A stretch of DNA of 64,000 bases from Haliclystus octoradiatus. Taxonomy: Eukaryota; Cnidaria; Staurozoa; Stauromedusae; Haliclystidae. A program made the translations under genes and the position numbers. The stretch covers positions 19,331,959 to 19,395,958 of the forward strand of contig OU744446.1 of the NCBI GenBank assembly GCA_916610825.1. Direction: 5' to 3'. Below, in pieces: positions 1 through 33,400 of the stretch. The notes under the pieces were generated by a model. The model searched no databases. It was not told the DNA's origin and saw nothing but the letters and a program-made list of their open reading frames with translations. Positions within the stretch are counted from its first letter, which is position 1. Every line of letters begins with the position of its first letter.

Positions 1-344
1 GTTGACATATTTGTCATCAGGGTTGGGATCCTTGGATTATAGAACCCCGAAGGAAATTCAGAAGAAAATGTTGAAATGCCTCTAGGATTCCAGAAGGCTG
101 AACCTTTTGTCAGATCCTATTTGTTATATTTCTTTGAGATTTTAAATAGTTATTATTATTTTGCTGATTACTATTTTTAAATTATTCTAATTTCAATTTA
201 CATCTAATAAGCTTTAAAACCTTTGAAAACTGATTCATGTGATGATTCCGGTCACAGATGATTTGATAACTGATTATTTCCTAGCTTTCTGTCAACGCTT
301 TTCCAAATTTTAAGGGTAGTTTATTCTTTTCTATCATTTAACCA
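1..344. other. Unannotated intergenic left edge
   Basis: No gene is visible. The first ~75 bases (GGGATCCTTGG... then GGAAATTCAGAAGAAAA) resemble sequence at 30178-30235, so they are probably a degraded dispersed repeat. The rest is AT-rich, without recognisable structure. Confidence 0.4.
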
Positions 345-358
345 TGAGTCCGAGCGTA

Positions 359-485
359 GCGAGTGCAGTCCGTTGCGGCGAAAGTCTGTTGCACTGAAAG
401 GTCGATACGCCGAAAGTCTGTTGCGCCGAATGGCCAGTGCGCTGAATCACACTGCACCAAGAGTCTGTTCACCACGGAGCTTATC
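359..485. repeat. 16-bp minisatellite, copy A
   Basis: Degenerate tandem units of about 16 bp with consensus near GTCTGTTGCGCCGAAA, roughly six units. They are much more GC-rich than their surroundings and are preceded by GAGCGTAGCGAG. The same unit and the same GAGCGTAGC flank recur at 2257-2415. A 61-codon open frame across it is a by-product of the repeat, not a gene. Confidence 0.75.
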
Positions 486-795
486 ACAGATCGATATAAA
501 GAATCGATAAGGAGAAATGATCTCTATGCAAAAATACTTGGAAGCTAGATTGCCTGGATGCAGACTAAAACGTTCTCAAGGGAAAATGTGAAGAATTCAA
601 CTATCAAGTTGGCTCTCCCACTTGGTATTGCTGATTACAGTTCTATTTTTGCGTGAGCAAAACTATTGACCACTGGGCAATTGCTAGCTAAATTTTAATA
701 CGAAAAAAATAAAAAACTTCAAGGGTGGGGGTCTGGCACAGACGTTAAATGGTGTACATTGCAAAATACAGTGCAAGTGTACTTCATTCTTTACT

Positions 796-1124
796 ATTGG
801 TATTATTGTTATTATCATTATTATTATTATTATCATTATTATTATTATTATTATTAATATCATTATTATTATTATTATTATTAATATCATTATTATTATT
901 ATTATTGTTATTATCATTATTATTATTATTATCATTATTATTATTATTGTTATTATCATTATTATTATTATTATTATTAATATCATTATTATTATTATTA
1001 TTGTTATTATCATTATTATTATCATTATTATTATTATTGTTATTTTCATTATTATTATTATTGTTATTATCATTATTATTATTATTATCATTATTATTAT
1101 TATTGTTATTATTATTATTATTAT
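796..1124. repeat. (TTA)n / (TTATCA)n microsatellite
   Basis: Imperfect TTA array with frequent C and G interruptions (TCA, TTG) that recur in a patterned way, such as ATTATTATCATTATTATT. The long open frames on both strands here encode only Leu/Ile/Ser runs and are artefacts. Confidence 0.95.
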
Positions 1125-1304
1125 TACAGTCAAACCTGTTATAACGGTCACCTCCATACAGCAGTCACCTGTTTATAGTGGTCACTCCTGCAATGTCTGA
1201 AATAGTATTTTCTATTGAATCAAACCTGTATATAAAGGCCACCTGTCTAAAGTGATCAATTATCTACCTCTCATAGCTGGCCGTTATATACAGGTTTCAC
1301 TGTA
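1125..1304. mobile_element. 180-bp non-autonomous DNA element, copy 1
   Basis: The ends are inverted repeats of about 27 bp. The left end reads TACAGTCAAACCTGT and the complement of the right end reads TACAGTGAAACCTGT, each followed by a TATAACGG-type motif. There is no coding potential. It sits in a TTA array, so any TTA-type target duplication cannot be told from the host repeat. Diverged relatives lie at 10853-11020 and 29532-29727. Superfamily not assigned. Confidence 0.8.
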
Positions 1305-1352
1305 TTATTATTATTATTATTATTATCATTATTATTATTATTATTATTATTA

Positions 1353-1398
<46 letters not shown>

Positions 1399-1572
1399 CA
1401 TTATTATTATTATTATTATTAATATCATTATTATTATTATTATTGTTATTATCATTATTATTATTATTATCATTATTATTATTATCGTTATTTTCATTAT
1501 TATTATTATTGTTATTATCATTATTATTATTATTATCATTATTATTATTATTGTTATTATTATTATTATTAT
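1305..1572. repeat. (TTA)n microsatellite between the element copies
   Basis: Imperfect TTA array joining the two 180-bp element copies. Its first ~80 bases, including the TCA and TTG interruptions, match the sequence that follows copy 2. This indicates tandem duplication of an element-plus-array unit of about 448 bp. Confidence 0.9.
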
Positions 1573-1752
1573 TACAGTCAAACCTGTTATAACGGTCACC
1601 TCCATACAGCAGTCACCTGTTTATAGTGGTCACTCCTGCAATGTCTGAAATAGTATTTTCTATTGAATCAAACCTGTATATAAAGGCCACCTGTCTAAAG
1701 TGATCAATTATCTACCTCTCATAGCTGGCCGTTATATACAGGTTTCACTGTA
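1573..1752. mobile_element. 180-bp non-autonomous DNA element, copy 2
   Basis: I find no difference from the copy at 1125-1304 across all 180 bases. Because the flanking TTA sequence is shared as well, it probably arose by tandem duplication rather than by a second insertion. Confidence 0.8.
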
Positions 1753-2010
<258 letters not shown>

Positions 2011-2156
2011 GTATTATTAAATTAAACCAATGATGTGAAGAAACAACTGGATTAATTTAATTGTCTATTCATTGCTCTAGGTGAAAACAAATGTTATTCA
2101 TAATGGGTTTCTTTACAAAGCAAAAGAAAATAATACTGTACTACTGAAACTGTATT

Positions 2157-2195
2157 ATTTCGGTGACGGCCGAAACGGTGTTTCGGTGCATCCCT
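2157..2195. mobile_element. Terminal fragment of a hAT-like DNA transposon
   Basis: The segment ends in CCGAAACGGTGTTTCGGTGCATCCCTA. Its complement begins TAGGGATGCACCGAAACACC, a terminus widely seen in hAT-type repeats of animals (family knowledge, not checked). Only one end is recognisable, so this is a relic. Confidence 0.45.
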
Positions 2196-2256
2196 ACTCA
2201 CTATACACAAGCGTGATTAAATCACATCTCACTTTGTAGAACATGTTGAATGACTC

Positions 2257-2415
2257 CTTTGATGGCCGTTGCACCAAAAGGCCGATACGCCAAAAAGTGT
2301 TGTGCCAAAAGTCTGTTGCGCATAAAGGTTGTTGAGCCGAAAGCCTGTTGCACCGAAAACGTAATTTGTGCAATGGACTTTCGGCGCAACGCCTGGAGGT
2401 CGAGCGTAGCGGAGC
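2257..2415. repeat. 16-bp minisatellite, copy B
   Basis: Same degenerate unit as at 359-485 (consensus near GTCTGTTGCGCCGAAA), about six direct units, followed by an inverted partial unit (GACTTTCGGCGCAAC near 2377) and then GAGCGTAGCGGAGC. The shared flank at both loci suggests the minisatellite is an internal part of a dispersed element whose outer limits I cannot define. Confidence 0.7.
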
Positions 2416-4589
2416 TATTTTACCAAGAAAATGTGTCTAGACGGTAATTGGTTTCTCCAACCCATCCAATAAATCAAATTATGTCTACTTTAAATGTATA
2501 AAAGATTGGCGTATTATAATTCTACTCCATTCGCCCTACATTACGTACGACTTGCCTGATTTATGAGTTTCCTTTCATATATATGAAACATTAATAAAAA
2601 CACACCGATTTTTTAAGTCCCAACAACAAAAGGAGATATCATCCGAAAGCACCTGCATTCACAGACACAACATTTTTACAGAATTTTGAGGCATACTGTA
2701 AATGGAATTAATTGCCCCTATCAAATGATCTAGATTAGTAGGAATTTTCATTTTCGTGGATGTGTTTACAAATAAAGTGAGCGTTGGGGGTACTGACCAT
2801 AGAGCTGACACGCCTTTTGTATGACCACCAGTTCATGCAGCAAATGAAACACGAGATCAACAAAAAGAAACTCGCGTTTCAAAAGCTAATTTCCATAATG
2901 CAGGGAAACATTAGTTTACCAAATATTGTGATGTTCTCTTGGACACAGAACGACAGTGCACCCCTTACACCCATTTAGGAAATACTATCGGCCTAAGGGA
3001 GATGTGAGCTGTAGTCCTCCTTTGGTCTGATTGACTTTACAAAACAGCCATCAGGGAAAAGCCGAATGCGATCAAGAGCATAATAAGTGCTTGAAATTAT
3101 AAACAGCATCGCTAAAAATCTAAACCCTTAACAAGGTGTGTTTTTTATATCCACGGTAGAGTTACTGCTGATTTATCACATTTTTGATCTCCAGTACAGC
3201 GTATTAATAAAAGTTGAGCGATGGTCGATTGACCGACTATTCGTCAAAATAGCTTAGTCAGTGCAATGGACACACAATGAGTTGAATCCTCTCCAACGGG
3301 TTTAAATTACTCACTTTCAAAAAGCATATCCAGCAGTTGACAATATGCTGATGCTGAAATAAAAGCAAACCAGAATTAATTGCAATTAAATCGTCATAAA
3401 CGAGATAAATAATAAGAAACAAGTAGTCAGACTTTACCAGCACAAAGTTCTTCTATTTTTGAAAGTTGTGATTGTAAAGTCCCATTAATCCACATCAGCA
3501 TTTCATTACGACTCAAATTATCAGCATTAACACTTGTATTATATACATTAACAGCCATTTTCTATTTCTTTGTAGTAATTGGAGGATTTCTGATAATAAG
3601 CGTTAGCCAAGATATATAATAGTTTCCGATGTGTAGGCCTAAATTTAAAATGTCTTTCAAGAAGAGTTGCTCCATGAAGCTAAAATGACGTCAATCCAAG
3701 TTTAACCAATCAGCATCGAAAATCAAGATGTACGAGGCTGGCCTCTTATCTACATGACCCCGCCTGATGACGTCAGAGTAGAATGTTTATTTCAAGTTCT
3801 TGTAAAAGATGTGATATTTTACAATACTTATCATATTAGATATTATGTAGGTATCCTTTCCTTTAGTTATTCGCTGAGTCACACTGGCATCATGTATACA
3901 GTGTAAATTAAATAGGTGACACACCAAAGTTTGAAATTTGAGCAAGCTTGTAGTAGCGAATTACCTTGCGTGAAGCATCATAGAATTGCTGTCCACTTAT
4001 TTACACAACACTTGCCAGCGGGGGCGGTTTGTTTCGGCAAGAATTGATCGGTTTGCCGGCTACATTCCCTACTGAAAATAAGCTTACACCGCTGTTATGT
4101 TAAATGTCCCCTCTTAAAATGTTAAATCCTCGAGAAAGAATAAAATCATGATTAAGAATTTATTAAGCTAATAATTACGATTAAATTTAAGTTGGAATAT
4201 AGTGAAGGTTTTTAATTCAGTAGAAGCACGGATTTCATGAAATATCTTTCTTTCCCGGGCTTTCTTTTTTCATTTCGATACTCATCTTCAGTGATTACCG
4301 ACAGCTTTTACAGTCGAACCGGTAGACTCCACAATTACCCGTACGGGTCTGTGGAGAAATTAAACCACAGGGTGGCCAGTGTCATTTTGAGAGTCGACAT
4401 CATTGAAGAATTGCTTTGGGTAAACCGTCGTAAAAATGTTGATAGTTGCTGTACGATAAACCTGCCCTGCCACCGTATTTAAGCTTTTATGACGTTCTGT
4501 GTGAGACCGTAAAGATTTATTGACAAAGTTGCAAGATTTCTGAATCCTTGATTTACATACACTATGTTTGGTGACTAGTACTTTTAACA
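2416..4589. other. Intergenic sequence upstream of PHACTR
   Basis: No convincing coding exon, repeat array or RNA gene is visible. The last few hundred bases should hold the PHACTR 5' UTR and promoter. I cannot identify a TATA box or transcription start, and untranslated first exons could lie anywhere here. Confidence 0.4.
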
Positions 4590-25566
<20,977 letters not shown>

Positions 25567-27480
25567 TTCATCCCATTTACATGTTTCACGATATCGTCTA
25601 CACGAGTCCTTTGAACAGCAATGATCTCCAATGGATTGAAATGTAAACGCTGTTTAGGGACTGTACATATCAAGTCATAGTTCTACTCACGACTGTTCAC
25701 ATTTCGTTGGTCTCTAATCACAATTGACCGAAACTTTTTATATATAATATATATATATATTTGATGATCTGGCTAATTTAAGCTTATTTACAATGATTGA
25801 ACATCGATGGGACATACATAAGTGACTTATTAAATACACATTGCCATGCAAACTTATCGAATATTAATAATATTATAAAATGCATTTCTATTCCGTGTAT
25901 GTGTGCCTGCCTAGTGTCATCTGATTGACTGGTTCTTTAGGTGGCCATGCACACAAGATCTTGCATCCCTGTTTGTTAACGCTCGTAATTATTCAACCAC
26001 CGTTCACGTTGTCATAATTATTACATGTTATAGATTTTTCATTGTTTTGATTTTGAAACTTTTATGTCCGTTGTTCATTTGTGAGATGTAATAAATTTTT
26101 GATAGTTTTCTAGAATGATATTTTTTTCTATAATTAATATTTGTCTTTACTTTTGTAGTGATATTTGTATTTGTGTAACGTTTTGATATATATATGTCTT
26201 CGTCATGTTGCTTTTAATTAAAACAATACTTATTTTATGGTGGAAATAGCTTTCACATACGAATGAATTTTATCGTTACAAAAGGATGTTCAAATAATTC
26301 AATAAATGCCACACGAAATTCTGATTATTCATGATCATTCTGTTTTGTGTTTGACCCCATCTTACTTTTTAAGTATTTCTCCAAACACAATACAATTCTA
26401 TATGCTCTACTCGTACTGACAAAGACCTGCCCGTCACTTGCGGATGTTCACTACGACAAGTCAGGGGTACCATGAGAAAACCAACCTTCACATGTAGCAA
26501 TTTAATCTAATTCTAAATTACTGTAACTGTAACAATGTCTTTAACAAAGGAATAATGTTGGATACATCGTGGTTCTCTTAAATGTAGGAGGATAGCTTTC
26601 TAATCTTTAAATAGTTGTTAGCAGTGGACATGCCAATGCATCAATCACTGACCACGCCTCCAATTATTGAGATCTAGGTTCCTTCAATATTTCGTAGACA
26701 AATCTTTTCCAGATTGTTGTTGTTTTCAACAAAACGTTCAAATGTGCTTCACTATATGTGGTTCTCTTCCAGACTCTCACGGGGACGTATTCATAAAAGA
26801 CATTAGTCCAAAACCTTTTATTATGATTAATCGAAGAATCAATAGGGGAATCAGATAATAATGTCCAATTTAATTAAAATAATGTGATAGTGGCATTAAA
26901 ATAGATGTTGTACAATTGATTCAAATTTAGTAATGAAGAGTACGCGTAATATAAAATAAAAATCATTTAAGTTTTCCAAAATTATAAATACCCTGGAGAA
27001 ATCAGATTTTCGCTCGTCACATAATTTATGTGAACTTGACGGGGCATGTTGGGAGAACCTCTCCTTTACAATACAACTTTTCATTAAAACAAATACTGTA
27101 CAAATTTAGGACCCCTTATAATCGGAATCCATAATCCTTGGAAAACAACGATAGGATGATAACAGATAAACAACAACAGCTGGTTAACTAATTTTTGACT
27201 CATTCGTAAGACAGTGTAGCATTATTAAAAAATACAAATGTGAAAAAAAAACATTTTCATATCTTGGATTATCGAATTAATAAATTATGATCACACCAAT
27301 CCGATGTGATAAGTTATACATTAGTACAACCGTGATATACAGTGACTCTAATCAATGACCGTGACTATATATACGATCATTTCATTTTCAACTATATAGC
27401 AGTATGGAGAAGTAAGTGTGTTAATTGTTTTAAGATATCTAAAATCATTTCACTTCAAATGATAGACCGTGATATATATA
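25567..27480. other. PHACTR 3' UTR and convergent intergenic spacer
   Basis: PHACTR and ANKRD29 converge here. AATAAA at 26090 and 26301 are candidate PHACTR polyadenylation signals. TTTATT near 26817 (AATAAA on the minus strand) is a candidate for ANKRD29. A short AT run lies at 25740-25761. No other gene is seen. Confidence 0.5.
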
Positions 27481-30400
27481 TTATACGGTTGTTGAGTATG
27501 CTTTTCGTGCAGTCGATAAATAGGTTATGATTTCTTCTCGTCCACTTTCCTTTGCCAAATCAATCGGTGTCAGATTTTCCTGGAACATATATATAACACG
27601 CATGATCAACAATTAATTTAGTCAGAGCGTTTTGTAATTAATCTACAGTCTAATTAGAACATTGCAACATAGCTATGTGAGAAATAGGGAGAGGCCCCTG
27701 AAACAACTAACCTGTTGGCAGACTTTCTATGATTGTTAGTCAGTTACAATTACACAATTAATTGTTAGTCAGTTACAAAATTAAACGATCAGCTGAAAAT
27801 ATGGCAGAAGATTGTTACAAGGAAAATGTAATGACCACTAAACAGGACCAGGATCGAATGTAGAACGTGAAAGGAGATGGATGAAACAAGTGAAACAAAT
27901 TATATTTTTCAAGTTGATTATTGATGATATGAATCTGGTAAATGGAACAGAATGTACAACACATTACATTCCTTCTGAAAAATGAAAGGGGTGGAACACA
28001 ACATTTCAGCATCTAACCCACATGTTATAAATGCGACATCAGACTTTACTTATTCGCCATACATGTTACCTTTGTATAGCAACAACCCGTCTAAATATCA
28101 TCATCATCATCATCATCATCATTTATTCAGAACCTTTAAGTTATACAAACTTTTTTCAGACTGGTACATAGCTAAGTTGACAGGAAAACAGACATTAAGT
28201 AAAAAAAACAGGCATAAATAACAGGAAAGAGTGGTAAGTGTAAAGTATACTAAGAACGTAACATAGCCATTTGTGATTGTTCACATTTTCTGCCCAGATT
28301 GAGTAGCGAGTTCTACCTCTCTTATACGAAGAGCTAATGTATTTTGGTTCTGTCTTAGTGATTATTTTTCAATGACTTGATGAATTAAATTTCAAAATTT
28401 ATATTTATAGATGTATTAAATTTCAAAACTTAAAGTTTTCAGGAAAAGGGCAAAGACTAAACAATCAACCTGTCAACGTAACCTGCTTAAATCAGTCAGA
28501 CCGACTTGGACCAGCCTACATATTGTATTACCTTATTAGGCAAGTGAGGGTCAGCACCAGACTCCACTAACTTCTTGACAATGTTCATGTGACCAAATAA
28601 TGAAGCAGCGTGCAATGCACTTTCGCCATTCTTTATAAATAGGACAACAAGACATTAATGCATATGCATGACAGTCAACAAGAAAGTGGGATGCAGACAC
28701 AACAATTTATTAAACAATATTTTAAGCACGACACACATAATGAATAGAATATGCCCAATGCAATTACCAATACATGATACGTACATGATTAGTACATGAT
28801 TAGTACCACTTCTCTCTCCAAAGTTCAAAAGATAGATGGATGGCTGTTATATGGACATGTTGCTATAAGAGGACACCTGTCTACACTTCAATGATTAAAC
28901 AGATAGATGATGTTAGTCTATGCAATGGAACACTCCGTTTGAGCTTAATGTACTTTCTCTAGGACAAGAGATGGAGGGTATTGGTGTATATCGGATTGCG
29001 CGAGAGATTGGATCTGAAATAGTGACATGTGGTGGTAGTCACCATTCAGATGGACATCCTGTTCTTGAGCAAGGTACGTATTTGACATTAATAATAATTT
29101 GATATCAAAACAACAACGGTGTACCTTTAGTAGATCTAATGATGAGCCATGGCTGACCAATTCACATACAACATTATAATGGCCTTTGTGGCAAGATTTG
29201 AATAACGCAGTTCCACCATCCTGAAAAACATAAATGATGACATATTAGGATCTTAAGATAAAATGATTTAACATCAATCCTATATCACTTAACTTCAGTA
29301 GTAGCCTGAATAGATGAGCAACAACATTTTACAAGTTTGATTATTGAGATGGAGTGTGCTTTTAAATCATAGAGACTCGTTCCAACAGAATTATACACCT
29401 GTGCTCATCTGCACAGAATACGTTATCATACAATAAATAGTATTTCCATTTTACACATGCTATAATGGTCCTCTTTACACAGCAGTTACATCTAGTTAAT
29501 ATTCAATTCATGAATGTTTACAAGGATGATGCAGTCAAATCTGTTGTAATTATAACGATCGCCTCTACACAGCGGAAATCTTTCTATAGCGGTCATTATT
29601 GGTTTATATAAAAGAAGAAAAGTATCTTCTATTTAATCAACCCTGTATATAAAGGACACCTGTATATAGTGGTCAATTTATCTACCCTCTATAGCTGGCT
29701 GTTATATATACATATTTCACTGTACCATTGATTAAACAAACATAGCATATTAAATAATTAAAGCTATATAATATGCGGGCCAATGTTTCTGATTTGAAAT
29801 TCGACTGTTCTAGAAAGATTTCGTTCATCTGTCCACAACATAAATAAGCTTAAAATTAACCTTTTATGAACCGGGTGAGATCAAATAGTTTCCTCTTATC
29901 TCTAAAACGTATGTTCATTTATTTATGACTAAATGTCGGTCTAGACATTCAAGAGGAGTTTAGTAGAAAGTTTGATCCAAGACAATACAGAATTATGTTC
30001 ATTACTCTAACTATCGCATCATGGCTCCACTTATTATAATGTGACTATTTGTAAGTGTAAAATACCAACGTTGAGTATAAGTACAATAGGAGGAACAACA
30101 CAAAGGTTGTCCATTCATGCTCTATCAAATCCATAATTACCACAGCAGATTTTGATAATATACTAATGTATACAGAATTTGACAAAAGTGGGAATCCTAG
30201 ATTGTAGAAGAACAGTAGGAAATTCAGAAGAAAAGTGATGTCTTTATGAATTACAGGCTACACCTCAACAATGAAAAATTAATGTTGAAATATTTATGGA
30301 TTCAGTGAGGATAAACATGTTGTCTGACTTACTCTAAATGTATATTTATATTAATGCGATAATACAAAGCTATAAAAAGATAAATCAATGCAATGCCTCG

Positions 30401-33400
30401 CTATCATTGCTAAATTAAGTAAGGATTAGTAGAATCCAATCGATATATATATTTACCTGTCGTGGCAAATCAACAGTTGCACCAGCGGATAATAATTCCT
30501 TTACAACAGCCGTATGACCCTCTTGTGCTGCAATCCATAATGGACTGGCTTGATCCTAAATACACCACACAACAATTGATCATCTGTAGGTCAAGTTCAA
30601 TGTAATGTCATGGTTCATAAAATATGTCCAGATGGTATAATAGAATAGAATAGAAATAGAATAGAAGCAAGAAGGTTTTTACAAAGAGTGCAATGGAAAT
30701 GTAACTAAATATTTATAGCGTCCCACCATTATCTAGGTTGTCATACAAGTCTGAAATCCAGTTTACACAAGGCTAGGAAAATTCAGAAGGAAAAGCCAAA
30801 ATGCTGGATAGAAAGTTAAATCATTAGAGAACTTTAGCAACTGGAATTTTAAATTTACATTTCCATGTTATTTATAATTGTTCAAACATGCCTGAAAAAT
30901 GTTTGCAGAAGATAAAACCTTTGGTCAGACTGTATGGTATGAGGGAGAACAATGGAATTGATCAAGCATATTAATTTAATGATCTAATTTACACAACAGT
31001 GCTGTAACACTGTAATCCGCTTATGTGCAATACGGACAAGTGAAATTCCCGCTTATCTGTAGCCTAGCTTTTTGAAACCATATAAATAATTTCCTGATCA
31101 ATCCTTGTTGGAAAATGTTGGATAACTGGAAATTTGGGTAAATACAGTGAAAACCGTTGTTAAGATTTTGACTAGCACTTAAGCGGGTTACACTGTATAG
31201 TGTATTCATTAATCATAGAAGAAAGACTGAACATTCAAATCTAATGATAAACTTTTGTATGCATTTCAATAGAGGATTTGTGAAAAGTTGTGAAAAATTG
31301 TGAAGATTGCATGTTTGACTCATATTTCGGGCAATTTTGAGACAAAGAATTGCAAACCTGTGCAGTTTCAAAGGTATCACAGCACAGAAAATCCAAAACA
31401 TACAAATGTTATGTCTTTTTTCGGGTAACAAGTCCATTCTTTTTGTGCTCAATGGTAGTTAACAATGTAAGTTCAAATTTTTGAAAAATAAACGAAATGT
31501 GAAAAATTCTATTGATGTGTGTATTACTGTGTATCAGTCACATTCAATGATTATGTCCCCCATAGCATCCCTCCATTGTCTGGTGGCAGCATCTCTAAGA
31601 CAGAATATGTGGCTATCATTTCATTTATTACTTATAACTTAGTGCAGGCTGTCAAAAAGTGAGTGACCCTGGGAGCCTGGTAGGTTGACATTTTCTCACA
31701 CCCTTTCTCTGTTTGAATGATATTTTGAAACAGATGTCAACAATGATTGCAGACTCAAAGCCAGCCCTCTGTATATTATACAATATAGTGCTCGACCTTA
31801 AAAGTCAGACCATGCAGTGGTCATATCTAACATGGCAACCTGTATAATGTTGTCAATCCCATAATGCACCAAATAAATACATACCGATCTTTGTGTATTA
31901 ATCGGACATCCTTTGGTTAAAAGAAACTTTACAATGTTGACATGGCCATTTTGTGCAGCAACAAATAATGGTGTGGCTTTATCCTGACAAGAATAAAAAC
32001 AGTCAAGCGTGTCAGTAGGTTATGATGTCCAACAAGTGTACACTGTACAAGTCAAATTCATTTTGAAAAGTGATGATATCAATTTACATAACTCAGTGAG
32101 GTAATTCTCACTGAATTGCAACACCTGATGGCATTACTTTTTATTATTAGGCCACTGAAGTATATTGTTCAATGTTCTCAGAAATGGAACAAAATGGATC
32201 TTATTATATCAACACATCAATTTAAATGTTATCTATATTCTTAGCATACCTTCATTGCAGCATTGATATTAGAGCCATAAGAAATCAATTCTTTAACAAT
32301 TTCCAAATGGTTGCATTGGCATGCCACAAACAGAGGTGTGCCACCTTCCTGGAAAATTCAGATAATATGCTGTATATTTACATACTTAATGAAATGGATA
32401 TTGATGCTTCAAAATGGACACTGGACAGGTCTAACTATTATTAACCAGCAAAGGAAGTAAGAGGAGATAACTTCAAGGAAATGCCAATTTATCTCAAATC
32501 AATACAGTAACACAAGAAACTCAATACAATCAAGAAAATTAACATTAATATTACCCCTGAGAAAAACAGTTCATGAGTTCATGAATTGCTTTTTGCACAA
32601 TTGGTTTGTTTACTGAAATAACTAGAAAGTAATTACATTCAATATAAAGAACATTTCAATAAAATGTTTTACAATTTAACAATAACATTGCAAAGGAAAT
32701 AGTATCAAATCCTCAAAATTAATTATTTGCAAAATGAACTAGCTAAACGTTACCAGCTCCGAAGATTGTTTCTGAAACCATAGGGTCTGTAAACTAATGT
32801 GTGATTTTCCGCCCATCGAAAATAGCACCTATACAAATTTGGTGAATTATTCACACCCCGATTCAAACTCTGTCACAAAAACATCAATTGTCAGAAGGTG
32901 ATACCTCTTCATTAAACACAAGATAGTTATCAGCTGCAAAAATGATGATGATGAGAATACAATGTAATGGATAAATTGTATCTCAAACTCATGGGAACTT
33001 ATTGGGTGGAAAATCACCTTTTAGTTCACAGACCCTATGGTTCGGAAAAAACCTTGGGGCTGGTAAATGTAGGCTAGCTAAACGTAGGCCTAACAACAAC
33101 AATAGACATACGTTACTAGCTAGGTCAATCTTTGCACCACAACTGATTAGTTCTTTGGTGACTGACAGATGATCTCCCTGGGCAGCAAAAAACAACGCTG
33201 TTGTACCAGTCTGAAAATTCAACAAAATAAACAAGTGTGATAATGTATAATGTGTGTCAAGAATTGGAAAATGAACAGCCAACAAAAAGTCCATATCCTC
33301 TTTAAACATAGTCTGCGCGCAGACCCAAATCTTTTCAATGATTAGTAGGGTCTGCGTAATATTGACATAACGCTTGCGCTGGGCGGAAATTGGAAGGAGT

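Larger units (their letters stand above)
27580..32249 (-). other. ANKRD29 introns 4-8
   Basis: Introns between the single-repeat exons. Contents: (CAT)n at 28098-28122, a decayed 180-bp element at 29532-29727 and a short TAGAA-type pentamer repeat at 30638-30664. Degraded dispersed sequence at 30178-30235, 30735-30800 and 31640-31690 is related to the window's left edge and to 8503 and 37188. No other gene is seen. Confidence 0.5.
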
